From Rhodopirellula islandica (lineage in GTDB: Bacteria; Planctomycetota; Planctomycetia; Pirellulales; Pirellulaceae), in contig NZ_LECT01000054.1 of assembly GCF_001027925.1 (NCBI RefSeq), forward strand, positions 243,809-307,808: DNA of 64,000 nucleotides, written 5' to 3'. Shown here one piece after another: positions 18,756 through 26,731 of the stretch (the stretch's first letter is position 1; every line of letters begins with the position of its first letter). A program made the translations under genes and the position numbers. The notes under the pieces are model-generated. The model saw nothing but the letters and a program-made list of their open reading frames with translations, was not told where the DNA came from and made no database searches.

Positions 18756-20396
18756 TTACCAGCGGTACTCGCCGCCGAAGCTGATGCCTTGGGCCCAGTA
18801 GTCGGAGTTGTCGAATTCGAAGGCCGGGTAGTCAGCCAAGACCGTGCTGGCTGCACCGTTGGGCAATTGAGCCGTGTCGACGCGGCGGTCGATGTGATCG
18901 CCAGGTCGCACCACGTTGGACCAGTACAGGAACGTGTATCCGAACGTGGCTCGCAGTTGATCCGTGACTTGGTACCCCAGTGTCAGGTCAAGTTGTGGCA
19001 GGACAGAGAACTCGTCGCGGCTGTATTCGCCGATGTTGGAGTTCTGAGCCAGCAAACCGCCCTTTTGAGCTGCCGCACCGTCGATCGATGTTTCACCGTC
19101 GATGGTGACTCGTTGGCGAGTGTTGCCAACGCCCAAGCGGATCAGGGCATCAAAGGTCCAGTAACCGCGGGTTCGTTTGTACATCCAACCCAGGTCCAAC
19201 CCGTTGAACTGGTTGCGAGTCCGGAAGTCATCGAAGATGTCGTACTGCATCACCGCTGCGGTGCCTGATGGGATGCTGGTGAGGTCTTCGGTGATTCGAA
19301 CGCCTTCACGCAGTTCGACTTGGCGGAATCCGATCAGGTATTCAATTCGTTCACAGGTGTGTTCCGGGCAACCGCAGAAGACGCCTTGGCTGCAGCTGGT
19401 TTCGCTGCGGCGTAGGTGACGCAGGTTGATTCCCCAGCCTCGCAAGCGACTGTCGACATCGACGGCCACGGTTCCCGCAAGTTGGCTCGGGAAAGCGACT
19501 TGTTGCTGATCTTCGACGCTGCCGTTGGCCACGTTGATGAAGGGACGACCAAGGTATTGTGAGTCTGCACCACTGGCACGGTAGCTGTCGGTTTCTTCCC
19601 CGATTCCAAAACCTTCTGCACCGATGCCCCAGGTGTGGCACTTGTCCAACCAGAATCCGAACTTCAGACGCAAGCCGTCCATGTTGTCGGTCAAGACATC
19701 TTCTCCGCCGTACAACACGCGACCCGGATCATTCGGGAAACGTTGCGATGGCAACACGTCGGTGGACACCAAAGGTGGCAACGACATGCCGTCTTGCCAC
19801 CACATCAGGTACTCAGCGGAGAACCATCCGTCTTGTGGCCAGCAAAGTGTCATGCAGGGACGCATCGCGTCGCAGTCGTTGTATTCGCCGCACATCGGAT
19901 CGCCGTTGTGGCAAACACCACTGCCGCAACCGATGCCATCGCATCCGCCATAGCTGAGTGAACCGCAACCGCCATCGCACCCATGGTCGCCGCATCCGCA
20001 GCTGCCCATTGGCATGGAGTCGCAACCACCGTCCAGCATCGGGTCGTAGATGACCTGACCGTCCAATGGCATGGAGTGCGTCATGGAGCCCTCTTCAATG
20101 ATCGGGTGGATCGAAGGCGGCATGGGCGGAGAAGGCAAAGGTGACGTGTGGTCCACCAAGCGAACGTTCGCCGACTGGGGGCGATTCGCGTTGGTCGACT
20201 GCGAGGTCGCTTTTTGCGAGAGGTCTCGGACCGGCTGCCACGACGCTCGAGCGTTCTGCTCGATGTAGCTCGCGTCGCGGACCGAACCGGATTGGCTCGA
20301 CCGAGTTGAGTTGGTTTGTGCATGCAAAGGGGCTGCCATCACGGCAAGCGACCCAAAGATACAGAAGTAAAACAGACGTTTTGACACGGGCGTCAC
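18756..20396 (-). CDS. BBP7 family outer-membrane beta-barrel protein, copy 2, with Cys-rich insert
   Basis: 546-aa exported protein. The signal peptide (LFYFCIFGSLAVMAAPLHAQ) is followed by a variable region and then a Cys/Gly/Met-rich segment at about residues 124-190 (CGCGDHGCDGGCGSLSYGGC and on, more than 15 Cys). The BBP7 core has WFSAEYLMWWQDGMSLPPL, VLYGGEDVLTDNMDGLRLKF, RIEYLIGFRQVELREGVRI and LDLTLGYQVTDQLRATFGY, ending in GGEYRW. Trp as last residue fits an outer-membrane barrel. The frame begins with GTG at 20396 and no clear Shine-Dalgarno; a second GTG lies three codons on. A run of nine C (minus strand) lies about 18 nt upstream. Substrate unknown. Only about 20 percent identical by eye to copy 1 outside the family motifs. 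Confidence 0.85.
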   Translation of the reverse strand: MTPVSKRLFYFCIFGSLAVMAAPLHAQTNSTRSSQSGSVRDASYIEQNARASWQPVRDLSQKATSQSTNANRPQSANVRLVDHTSPLPSPPMPPSIHPIIEEGSMTHSMPLDGQVIYDPMLDGGCDSMPMGSCGCGDHGCDGGCGSLSYGGCDGIGCGSGVCHNGDPMCGEYNDCDAMRPCMTLCWPQDGWFSAEYLMWWQDGMSLPPLVSTDVLPSQRFPNDPGRVLYGGEDVLTDNMDGLRLKFGFWLDKCHTWGIGAEGFGIGEETDSYRASGADSQYLGRPFINVANGSVEDQQQVAFPSQLAGTVAVDVDSRLRGWGINLRHLRRSETSCSQGVFCGCPEHTCERIEYLIGFRQVELREGVRITEDLTSIPSGTAAVMQYDIFDDFRTRNQFNGLDLGWMYKRTRGYWTFDALIRLGVGNTRQRVTIDGETSIDGAAAQKGGLLAQNSNIGEYSRDEFSVLPQLDLTLGYQVTDQLRATFGYTFLYWSNVVRPGDHIDRRVDTAQLPNGAASTVLADYPAFEFDNSDYWAQGISFGGEYRW

Positions 20397-20938
20397 CCAT
20401 CAATAGCTGGAGTCGGGGGGGGGAGGTGAGGCTCGACCCCGTTGGGCAGACGGACAAGTGCATGTCACGTCGCGCCGTCGGTCGAGAATCACCGGCTCAC
20501 CACTCGTATCGACCCGGTTTGTTGAGATCCTGCATCCAAAAACGTCAAAATTGGAAAAATCGTTAGAGGCACCGCCTTCGGAAAACCTTCTCGGGGCTGC
20601 CTAGGTCCCCAGGGCTTCGCTTTTTGATGCTGTTGTTTCACAAATGCATGTTTCATGCGTCATCAGCGAGCGGTCTCGCGATCGCGAAACGTGTTCTGAA
20701 ACGATTCCGCTATTCACGTGGTGTGGCGTTCATCACCTCGTTCTGCAAGGGCCAACAGGACAATGCGGGGATTTGCAGTTCGAGAGAGCTGCGATCCCTC
20801 TATAATACGCGTGTTCTGCTTCCGCCCAGAAACCCGCCTCGACCTCCCTCCATGCCATATTTCTGCCCCGGTATCTCCCTACCAGCCGATAAGAATTCCC
20901 CGATTCGTCCTGTGTTTGGGGGGTGTGATTTCAGGTCC
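20397..20938. other. Divergent intergenic region, 542 bases
   Basis: Lies between the BBP7 start (minus) and the PSCyt gene (plus). It contains the C9/G9 homopolymer at 20415-20423 and a perfect TATAAT at 20801-20806 on the plus strand. The plus-strand frame of the PSCyt gene remains open back to 20624, but the translated stretch 20624-20938 has no signal-peptide or domain logic, so I treat it as non-coding. Confidence 0.5.
20778..20806 (+). promoter_or_regulatory. Candidate sigma-70-like promoter for the PSCyt/DUF1501 pair
   Basis: A perfect -10 box TATAAT at 20801-20806. The -35 at 17-nt spacing (GTTCGA) is poor; TTGCAG lies 22 nt upstream of the -10, too far for a normal promoter. It would give a leader of about 130 nt before the ATG at 20939. 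Confidence 0.3.
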
Positions 20939-23900
20939 ATGCTCCGCTGGAGATGTGCCCTCGAACGCGGCATGCGGATCGGTCCGCTTGCCTTGCTAAG
21001 CTGCCTGTGCCTGAGTGGCGTCGTGGCGGACGTGGCTTCGGGTGCGGAACCAGTCAAAGCAAACAGTCCCACACCCGGCGACGAATCCCCGGTTGATTTC
21101 AATTCTCAGATTCGCCCGATCCTGGTCGCGAATTGCACGTCGTGTCACGGTGGGGTGAAACAAGCCGGTGACGTCTCGTTCATCTATCCTGAGCAAGTCC
21201 TGCCGCCGGATGGATGGATCGTGGAACCAGGCGACCCGGACGCGTCGATCCTGATCGAACGGATCACGACCGAAGATGCCGACACACGCATGCCGCCGCC
21301 GGATGAGCATCCCGATCCGCTGTCGCCGGAAGACATCGAGTTGCTGCGTCGCTGGATTGCCGAAGGAGCCCCGTGGCAGAACATGTGGGCGCTCACGCCG
21401 TTGACTCCCGCCGTGTCTTCCGTCGCTTCCGAGCTGGCCAGCAAAGAGGGCCCCAGTTGGGGAACCCAGTCGCTCGATCAAATCGTGCTGGCAAATTTGA
21501 AAGCCAAGGATCAAACGCCGAGCGAAGAAGCACCCGCGGAGCAGTGGCTCCGGCGAACCTCGTTTGATCTGATTGGATTGCCACCGTCGGAAGCACAACT
21601 CAAGGGGTTTCTCTCAAAGCTGGAATCAGCGTCTTCGCCGAACGAGAAAGAAGCTGCCTACGCGGCGCAGGTCGACGCGATGCTGGCCGAGTCTCATTTT
21701 GGTGAACGATGGGCATCCGTGTGGATGGACCTCGCTCGCTACGCTGACTCGATGGGGTTCGAAAAAGATCCGCATCGTGACATGTGGCCTTACCGCGATT
21801 GGTTGATCGAAGCCTTCAATGCCGACATGCCCTACGACGAATTCACCATCAAGCAATTGGCGGGTGACTTGGTCGAAGACGCGACGGCGGAAGACTGGAT
21901 CGCAACCGCCTTTCATCGCAACACGCAAACCAACACCGAGGGCGGGACCGACGACGAAGAGTTTCGTATCGCCGCGTTGATCGACCGCGTCAACACGACT
22001 TGGACCGTGTGGCAGGCCAGCACCTTTGGTTGCGTGCAGTGCCATTCGCATCCGTACGATCCGATCGAGCACAACGAATACTACTCGTCGTTGGCGATGT
22101 TCAACGACACGATGGATGTGGATCTCCCAGATGATTATCCCACCATTCGGATCCCCAACGATCCATCACAATTGGAACACGCGATTGGTGTGCAGCGACG
22201 AGCCGAAGAGCTGCGTCATCAACGCAATGCAGTTGGATGGAACGTCACCCGCACCGCGAAATGGCAGTCGGTTGCGCCAACTTCGTTTGCAACCACCGAC
22301 GGCAAACTGAAGCAGGTCGGCAATCAGATCGTCACGGATGGTGGCACCTTCCCGCCTGGCACGAAGTACACGATCGAGCTGGATCTCGAGAGTTTGCAAA
22401 CTCAATTGGGTGAGCAGTCTTTGTCGGCGATGAAGCTGGACATCTTGCCGCTCAGCGATGATCCAGCTCAGTGGCCCGAACAAGGTTCCGTGCTCAGCGA
22501 ACTCACTGCCGAATGGATCGACGCCGAAGGCAAGGCGACCCCGGTCGAGTGGGCCGGCGTCATCGTGGATGCGATCACCGGCAGCACTGAACCGGAAGAT
22601 GTTCTTCGCGGCAACGCGTCGGGTGCCGGCGAATACCCGAAGCTGACTGGACCACGGCAAACCGTGTTCGTGATGCGAGAACCGAGTTCCTGGGAATCAC
22701 TGAGTGAGAAGTCGATCCAAACGCTGCGGTTGAGCATGCGTCAGTCGCACTCGACCTCGGGAAACGTCGCCACACCGATCCGTCGATTGGAATGGTTCGC
22801 GACATCGGACGAGGAAGCCAGCCAGTTGCTCGCCAGCGACGAGTGGAAACAGCTCAGCGAGTCGCTTCAACAGGCCCGCAAGGAAGCGTCGCAGGTCCAA
22901 GGTCCCAAGCTGCCAATCGTTTCCAATCGTCCGGTATCCGCCGGGCGAGACACACGTGTGTTCGTGCGTGGGAATTGGATGGAACATGGGGAACAGGTTG
23001 ATCCGGCCATTCCCGTGGCCTTCGTCCAAGGCACCTCGGTTCGTCCCGCGGACGTGAAGAACCGCTTGGACCTGGCACAATGGTTGGTTTCCAATGACAA
23101 CCCGCTGACCCCGCGAGTTTGGGCCAACCGAGTGTGGGCTCAGTTGTTCGGAATTGGGTTGGTGGAAACGCAAGAGGACTTTGGATCCAGCGGTCTGCAG
23201 CCGACCCATCCGCAGTTGCTCGATCACCTGGCCCTGCGACTGCGAGACGAGCACCGTTGGCACCTGAAACCGTTCCTGCGTGAGTTGGTGTTGTCATCGA
23301 CTTATCGCCAAACGCATCACGTCAGCAAAGAACTGCAGCAGGCCGATCCTCGAAATCAGTGGTTGGCTCGCGGACCGCGAACGCGATTGACTGCCGAGAT
23401 GGTTCGCGATCAAGCGTTGGCTGTGTCAGGATTGTTGACCGAGCAAATCGGTGGCCCGTCCGTCATGCCGCCCCAACCCGATGGCGTTTGGCAGACCGTT
23501 TACAGTGGGGCGTCTTGGAAAACGGCGGCCGGCCCCGAGCGTTATCGACGGGCGCTTTACACTTACTGGCGACGAACGAGTCCCTACCCGAGTTTCTTGA
23601 CCTTCGATTCACCCACGCGAGATCTGTGTGCACCACGGCGAATCGCGACCAACACGCCTCTGCAAGCCTTGGTGACGCTGAATGACCCCGTCTACGCCGA
23701 ATGTAGCAGCGCGTTGGTGGGTCAAGCCACCGCAGCGGAATCCATGGACGCCAGCGATCTGATCGAATCACAAATCGCTCGGATGTTCGTGCTGGTGACC
23801 CAAAGCCAACCGACGGAATGGGAACTTCATGAATTGAAGGCACTCTACGACGACTTGGACGAAACCAGCGGCGTCCCACAAGGCGACGGCAAACTCAACG

Positions 23901-23968
23901 TGGACCAGAACGCACTTGCGATTGTGGCCAGCACCATTTTGAATCTCGACAAAGCACTGACCAAATGA
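20939..23968 (+). CDS. PSCyt1/DUF1549/DUF1553 planctomycete cytochrome protein
   Basis: 1009-aa exported protein with the three-part architecture common in planctomycetes. A signal peptide (LALLSCLCLSGVVADVASGA) is followed by PSCyt1 with haem motif CTSCH near residue 65 and conserved SFIYPEQVLPP..VEPGDPDASILIERI. DUF1549 (PSCyt2) has WLRRTSFDLIGLPPSEAQL, FGERWASVWMDLARYADSMG and a second motif CVQCHSHPYDPIEHNEYY near 364. DUF1553 (PSD1) has WLVSNDNPLTPRVWANRVWA and LFGIGLVETQEDFG. Function is unproven; family members next to DUF1501 genes are usually linked to polysaccharide or sulfated-glycan use. I chose the ATG at 20939 for the signal peptide; 20972 is an alternative. It overlaps the DUF1501 gene by 4 nt (ATGA). 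Confidence 0.92.
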   Translation: MLRWRCALERGMRIGPLALLSCLCLSGVVADVASGAEPVKANSPTPGDESPVDFNSQIRPILVANCTSCHGGVKQAGDVSFIYPEQVLPPDGWIVEPGDPDASILIERITTEDADTRMPPPDEHPDPLSPEDIELLRRWIAEGAPWQNMWALTPLTPAVSSVASELASKEGPSWGTQSLDQIVLANLKAKDQTPSEEAPAEQWLRRTSFDLIGLPPSEAQLKGFLSKLESASSPNEKEAAYAAQVDAMLAESHFGERWASVWMDLARYADSMGFEKDPHRDMWPYRDWLIEAFNADMPYDEFTIKQLAGDLVEDATAEDWIATAFHRNTQTNTEGGTDDEEFRIAALIDRVNTTWTVWQASTFGCVQCHSHPYDPIEHNEYYSSLAMFNDTMDVDLPDDYPTIRIPNDPSQLEHAIGVQRRAEELRHQRNAVGWNVTRTAKWQSVAPTSFATTDGKLKQVGNQIVTDGGTFPPGTKYTIELDLESLQTQLGEQSLSAMKLDILPLSDDPAQWPEQGSVLSELTAEWIDAEGKATPVEWAGVIVDAITGSTEPEDVLRGNASGAGEYPKLTGPRQTVFVMREPSSWESLSEKSIQTLRLSMRQSHSTSGNVATPIRRLEWFATSDEEASQLLASDEWKQLSESLQQARKEASQVQGPKLPIVSNRPVSAGRDTRVFVRGNWMEHGEQVDPAIPVAFVQGTSVRPADVKNRLDLAQWLVSNDNPLTPRVWANRVWAQLFGIGLVETQEDFGSSGLQPTHPQLLDHLALRLRDEHRWHLKPFLRELVLSSTYRQTHHVSKELQQADPRNQWLARGPRTRLTAEMVRDQALAVSGLLTEQIGGPSVMPPQPDGVWQTVYSGASWKTAAGPERYRRALYTYWRRTSPYPSFLTFDSPTRDLCAPRRIATNTPLQALVTLNDPVYAECSSALVGQATAAESMDASDLIESQIARMFVLVTQSQPTEWELHELKALYDDLDETSGVPQGDGKLNVDQNALAIVASTILNLDKALTK

Positions 23969-25437
23969 ATCCTCTCAACGACTCTGTGCGTCATGGTTTG
24001 TTGGAATGGCAAACACGGCGACACTTTTTGCAGAACTGCTCGCTCGGTTTGGCCGGGATGTGGTTGGGCAGTCAAGCCAACCCTGTTCGCGGTGAGGCCG
24101 CGCAATCCGGTGTCACGGCACCGAGGTTGGCACCGCATTTCCCACCCAAAGCCAAACGTGTGATCTTCCTGCACATGGCGGGCGGACCGAGCCAGTTGGA
24201 ATTGTTTGACTACAAACCGGACTTGCAACAACTCGATGGGCAAGACACACCAGCCAGCTTCTTAGAAGGAAAACGTTTCGCCTTCATTCAGGGCGTCCCA
24301 AAATTGCTGGGGCCGCAATTCCCCTTTGCACAACATGGCGAAAGTGGGGCTTGGGTTTCCGATCGACTGCCCCACTTTCAATCGGTGGTCGACAAAGTTT
24401 GCTTCGTCAAATCGATGCACACAACTCAGTTCAATCACGGTCCCGCTCAGTTGTTGTTGCACACCGGCAGTCAAAATCTTGGCTCCGCGTCCTTTGGTGC
24501 ATGGACGATGTACGGCCTCGGCAGCGAGAACCAGAACCTGCCCGGGTTTGTTGTCCTGGTCTCCGGCGGCAAAACACCGTCGGCGGGAAAGAGCGTTTGG
24601 GGATCGGGCTTCCTGCCTTCCGTGCACCAAGGCGTCCAGTGCCGCAGCAAGGGCGACCCGGTGCTGTACCTTTCCAATCCGGAAGGTGTCAGCCGCGTCC
24701 AGCGACGTCGTGCATTGGATACGCTGGCGAAACTCAACCGAGAAACGTTTGAGCAAACCGGTGACGCCGAGGTGCTGACGCGAATTTCTCAGTATGAAAT
24801 GGCGTTCCGGATGCAGACCAGTGCGACCGAAGCGTTTGACCTGACTCAGGAAACCGCCGACGTTCATGCGATGTACGGGACCAAGCCCGGCGAAGAATCG
24901 TTTGCGAACAATTGTTTGCTCGCTCGCCGACTGGCTGAACGCGACGTGCGTTTCATTCAACTGTTTCACTGGGGTTGGGACTCCCACGGTGCCGGTGCCA
25001 ACGAAGCGATCAACAAAGGGTTCCACGATCGTTGTCGTGAAGTCGACCAGCCGATGACGGCGCTGCTGAAAGACTTGGATCAACGTGGCCTGCTGGAAGA
25101 CACGTTGGTTGTCTGGGGCGGCGAGTTTGGTCGAACACCGATGCGAGAGAATCGTGGCGGTCGCGAGATGAAGTTGATCGGTCGCGACCACAATCCGGGT
25201 TCGTTCACGATGTGGTTTGCGGGTGGCGGAATCAAACCCGGTGTTTCGATCGGGCACACGGACGACATCGGTTACGAGGCGGTCGAGAACAAAGTTTCGC
25301 CTCACGACTTGCACGCGACGCTTCAGCATCTGCTGGGCATCGATCATCACAAACTGACTTACATGAGCCAGGGCCTGCCGCAACGATTGTCCAACGTGAC
25401 CCAGCCTTCACGGATCGTGACGGACATGTTCGCTTGA
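23965..25437 (+). CDS. DUF1501 protein, Tat-exported
   Basis: 490-aa protein of the DUF1501 family, related to the alkaline phosphatase/sulfatase superfamily. The N-terminus has twin arginines in WQTRRHFLQNCSLGLAGM, a Tat signal. Family motifs are KRVIFLHMAGGPSQLELFDYKP (near residue 72), FGAWTMYGLGSENQNLPGFV, RDVRFIQLFHWGWDSHG, LVVWGGEFGRTPM, RDHNPGSFTMWFAGGGIKPG and GYEAVENKVSPHDLHATLQH. The conserved Asp, His and Glu in these could bind metal (family-based inference). Start and stop overlap (ATGA) with the PSCyt gene shows translational coupling, the usual gene pair in planctomycetes. It ends just before an inverted repeat that separates it from the convergent TPR gene. Confidence 0.94.
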   Translation: MNPLNDSVRHGLLEWQTRRHFLQNCSLGLAGMWLGSQANPVRGEAAQSGVTAPRLAPHFPPKAKRVIFLHMAGGPSQLELFDYKPDLQQLDGQDTPASFLEGKRFAFIQGVPKLLGPQFPFAQHGESGAWVSDRLPHFQSVVDKVCFVKSMHTTQFNHGPAQLLLHTGSQNLGSASFGAWTMYGLGSENQNLPGFVVLVSGGKTPSAGKSVWGSGFLPSVHQGVQCRSKGDPVLYLSNPEGVSRVQRRRALDTLAKLNRETFEQTGDAEVLTRISQYEMAFRMQTSATEAFDLTQETADVHAMYGTKPGEESFANNCLLARRLAERDVRFIQLFHWGWDSHGAGANEAINKGFHDRCREVDQPMTALLKDLDQRGLLEDTLVVWGGEFGRTPMRENRGGREMKLIGRDHNPGSFTMWFAGGGIKPGVSIGHTDDIGYEAVENKVSPHDLHATLQHLLGIDHHKLTYMSQGLPQRLSNVTQPSRIVTDMFA

Positions 25438-25445
25438 CCTGCCAT

Positions 25446-25551
25446 CTCGGGGCTTCCACCCCGAGCTATCCACGAGGACTCCTCCGGAGCCTTGGACGCA
25501 GATTCGCCCCGGAGGGGGCCGTCATCGTTAGCTCGGGGCGGAAGCCCCGAG
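25446..25551. repeat. REPIN-like inverted repeat between convergent genes
   Basis: Two 23-bp arms (25446-25468 and 25529-25551) are inverted copies with one mismatch. Each arm itself folds: TAG head, stem CTCGGGG, loop GGAA-type, stem CCCCGAG. A 7-bp direct repeat GCCATCT (25441-25447 and 25552-25558) borders the unit. It could end transcription from both sides. Confidence 0.7.
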
Positions 25552-25562
25552 GCCATCTGAAG

Positions 25563-26597
25563 TCAGCCGCTTAGGCCGGGGTAGCGTTGTTGCAGTTCGG
25601 AGCGGGCTTCGGCGGCGCGGTCGGGTTTGCCGACTTTGGTCCACAGATCCGCGAGTTGCTTCAGAGCTTCGGAGTGCGGGCCGGGGTGAGTCGAGAACAT
25701 GAGTTGGGTGTGCAGGTAGGCGAGCAAGGCTCCTTCGGTGTCGCCCATGGCCGCGTAGCTGGCTCCTTGAGCGTTGTAGATCTCAGCGGCCGTCTCGGTG
25801 TCCGTCGGATTCAACTTGGCAATCAGTTCGTTGACCATGTCGAGTGCCTCTTGCCCTTTGCCTTGTTTCGCCGTGGCGATGGCCAGGGCTGCTTTGGACA
25901 GCGTCTGCAGGCGCGCACCCTCGGGCGATTGGACACCAATGCTGACGATCTTTTGCAAGTCGCTGGCGGCCTCGGCGTCTTTGTCTTGTTTCAGTTTGAC
26001 CAACGCATTGAGATACAGCGATTCGATTTTGGTTTCCGACGAGGGAGCATTGCGAAGCGACCCGTAGTACTTCGACGCTTGGTCGTACGAACCCAACTTG
26101 ACCGCCAAGTCACCGAGCAGTTTGGCTGTGTCGTAGAAGTGCCAAGAGCCCGTGTTTTGCTTGATGAAGTTGAGTGCGGCGGTTGCCGAGGCTCGCAAGT
26201 CGCCATTGCCGGACAATGCCTGTTGGGCTTGGCAGTACATCACGTAGTAGGCGAAGTCCGCTTTCTGAGGGGCGCGGTTCAGTTTGCTGGCATCGACAGT
26301 CTTGAGTTCTGCAATCGCTTGATCGAATTGATTGTCGATTGCGAATTCACGGCCTTGGGTCAGGCCACCGGGATCGCCTTGGAAGAGCACCTTCTCAATC
26401 GCACCGGCGTTGAACGTTTGGTCCTTGCCGGACACCGACATCACAATGCCGTTCTTGCTGATGGATTTGATCTTTCCCAAGACAACCTCGCCACCGCGCG
26501 GGTACAGCCGGTCGGTTTGCGCCATGACGGGGGACGCAATCAGCAAACCGAGCAAAACGGCACTGCAGCGAATGGAAAGACGAGCGGTGGCAATCAT
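25563..26597 (-). CDS. Exported TPR protein, 344 aa
   Basis: The start at 26597 gives MIATARLSIRCSAVLLGLLI, a signal peptide ending ASPVMAQ; the frame runs on to 27002 but nothing upstream looks coding. Residues 28-75 form a small beta-type segment (GGEVVLGKIKSISKNGIVMS, then KDQTFNAGAIEKVLFQGDPG). After it come TPR-like helix pairs up to the C-terminus (IYNAQGASYAAMGDTEGALL, LWTKVGKPDRAAEARSELQQ). Probably periplasmic and involved in protein contacts; no enzymatic motif seen. It follows the large TPR gene in the same direction, with a REPIN-like repeat in the 134-nt spacer. Confidence 0.82.
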   Translation of the reverse strand: MIATARLSIRCSAVLLGLLIASPVMAQTDRLYPRGGEVVLGKIKSISKNGIVMSVSGKDQTFNAGAIEKVLFQGDPGGLTQGREFAIDNQFDQAIAELKTVDASKLNRAPQKADFAYYVMYCQAQQALSGNGDLRASATAALNFIKQNTGSWHFYDTAKLLGDLAVKLGSYDQASKYYGSLRNAPSSETKIESLYLNALVKLKQDKDAEAASDLQKIVSIGVQSPEGARLQTLSKAALAIATAKQGKGQEALDMVNELIAKLNPTDTETAAEIYNAQGASYAAMGDTEGALLAYLHTQLMFSTHPGPHSEALKQLADLWTKVGKPDRAAEARSELQQRYPGLSG

Positions 26598-26637
26598 GGA
26601 TGTCAGTGCTTGAAGAGTGAATGCAGGTTGTGAAGGC

Positions 26638-26705
26638 GTAGCGAAAGTCGTCAAGACTTTCGGCGAATCCGGGTGCAGCTCAAAACTCTTGACGAGTTTC
26701 GCTAC
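26638..26705. repeat. REPIN-like repeat, family A, copy 1
   Basis: Two inverted half-sites (26638-26664 and 26683-26705). Each starts with GTAGCGAAA and forms a hairpin with loop GTCAA. The left stem is CGAAAGTC/GACTTTCG, the right AAACTC/GAGTTT, a C-G to G-C swap that keeps pairing. Related copies are at 32361-32426 and 63630-63654. Confidence 0.8.
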
Positions 26706-26731
26706 CCCGGACATGGAATTGACATGGAACG

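Noticed and set aside
20624..20938. N-terminal extension of the PSCyt protein by about 105 residues
   Set aside because: The extension precedes a good signal peptide and includes the only TATAAT; family members start with the signal peptide.
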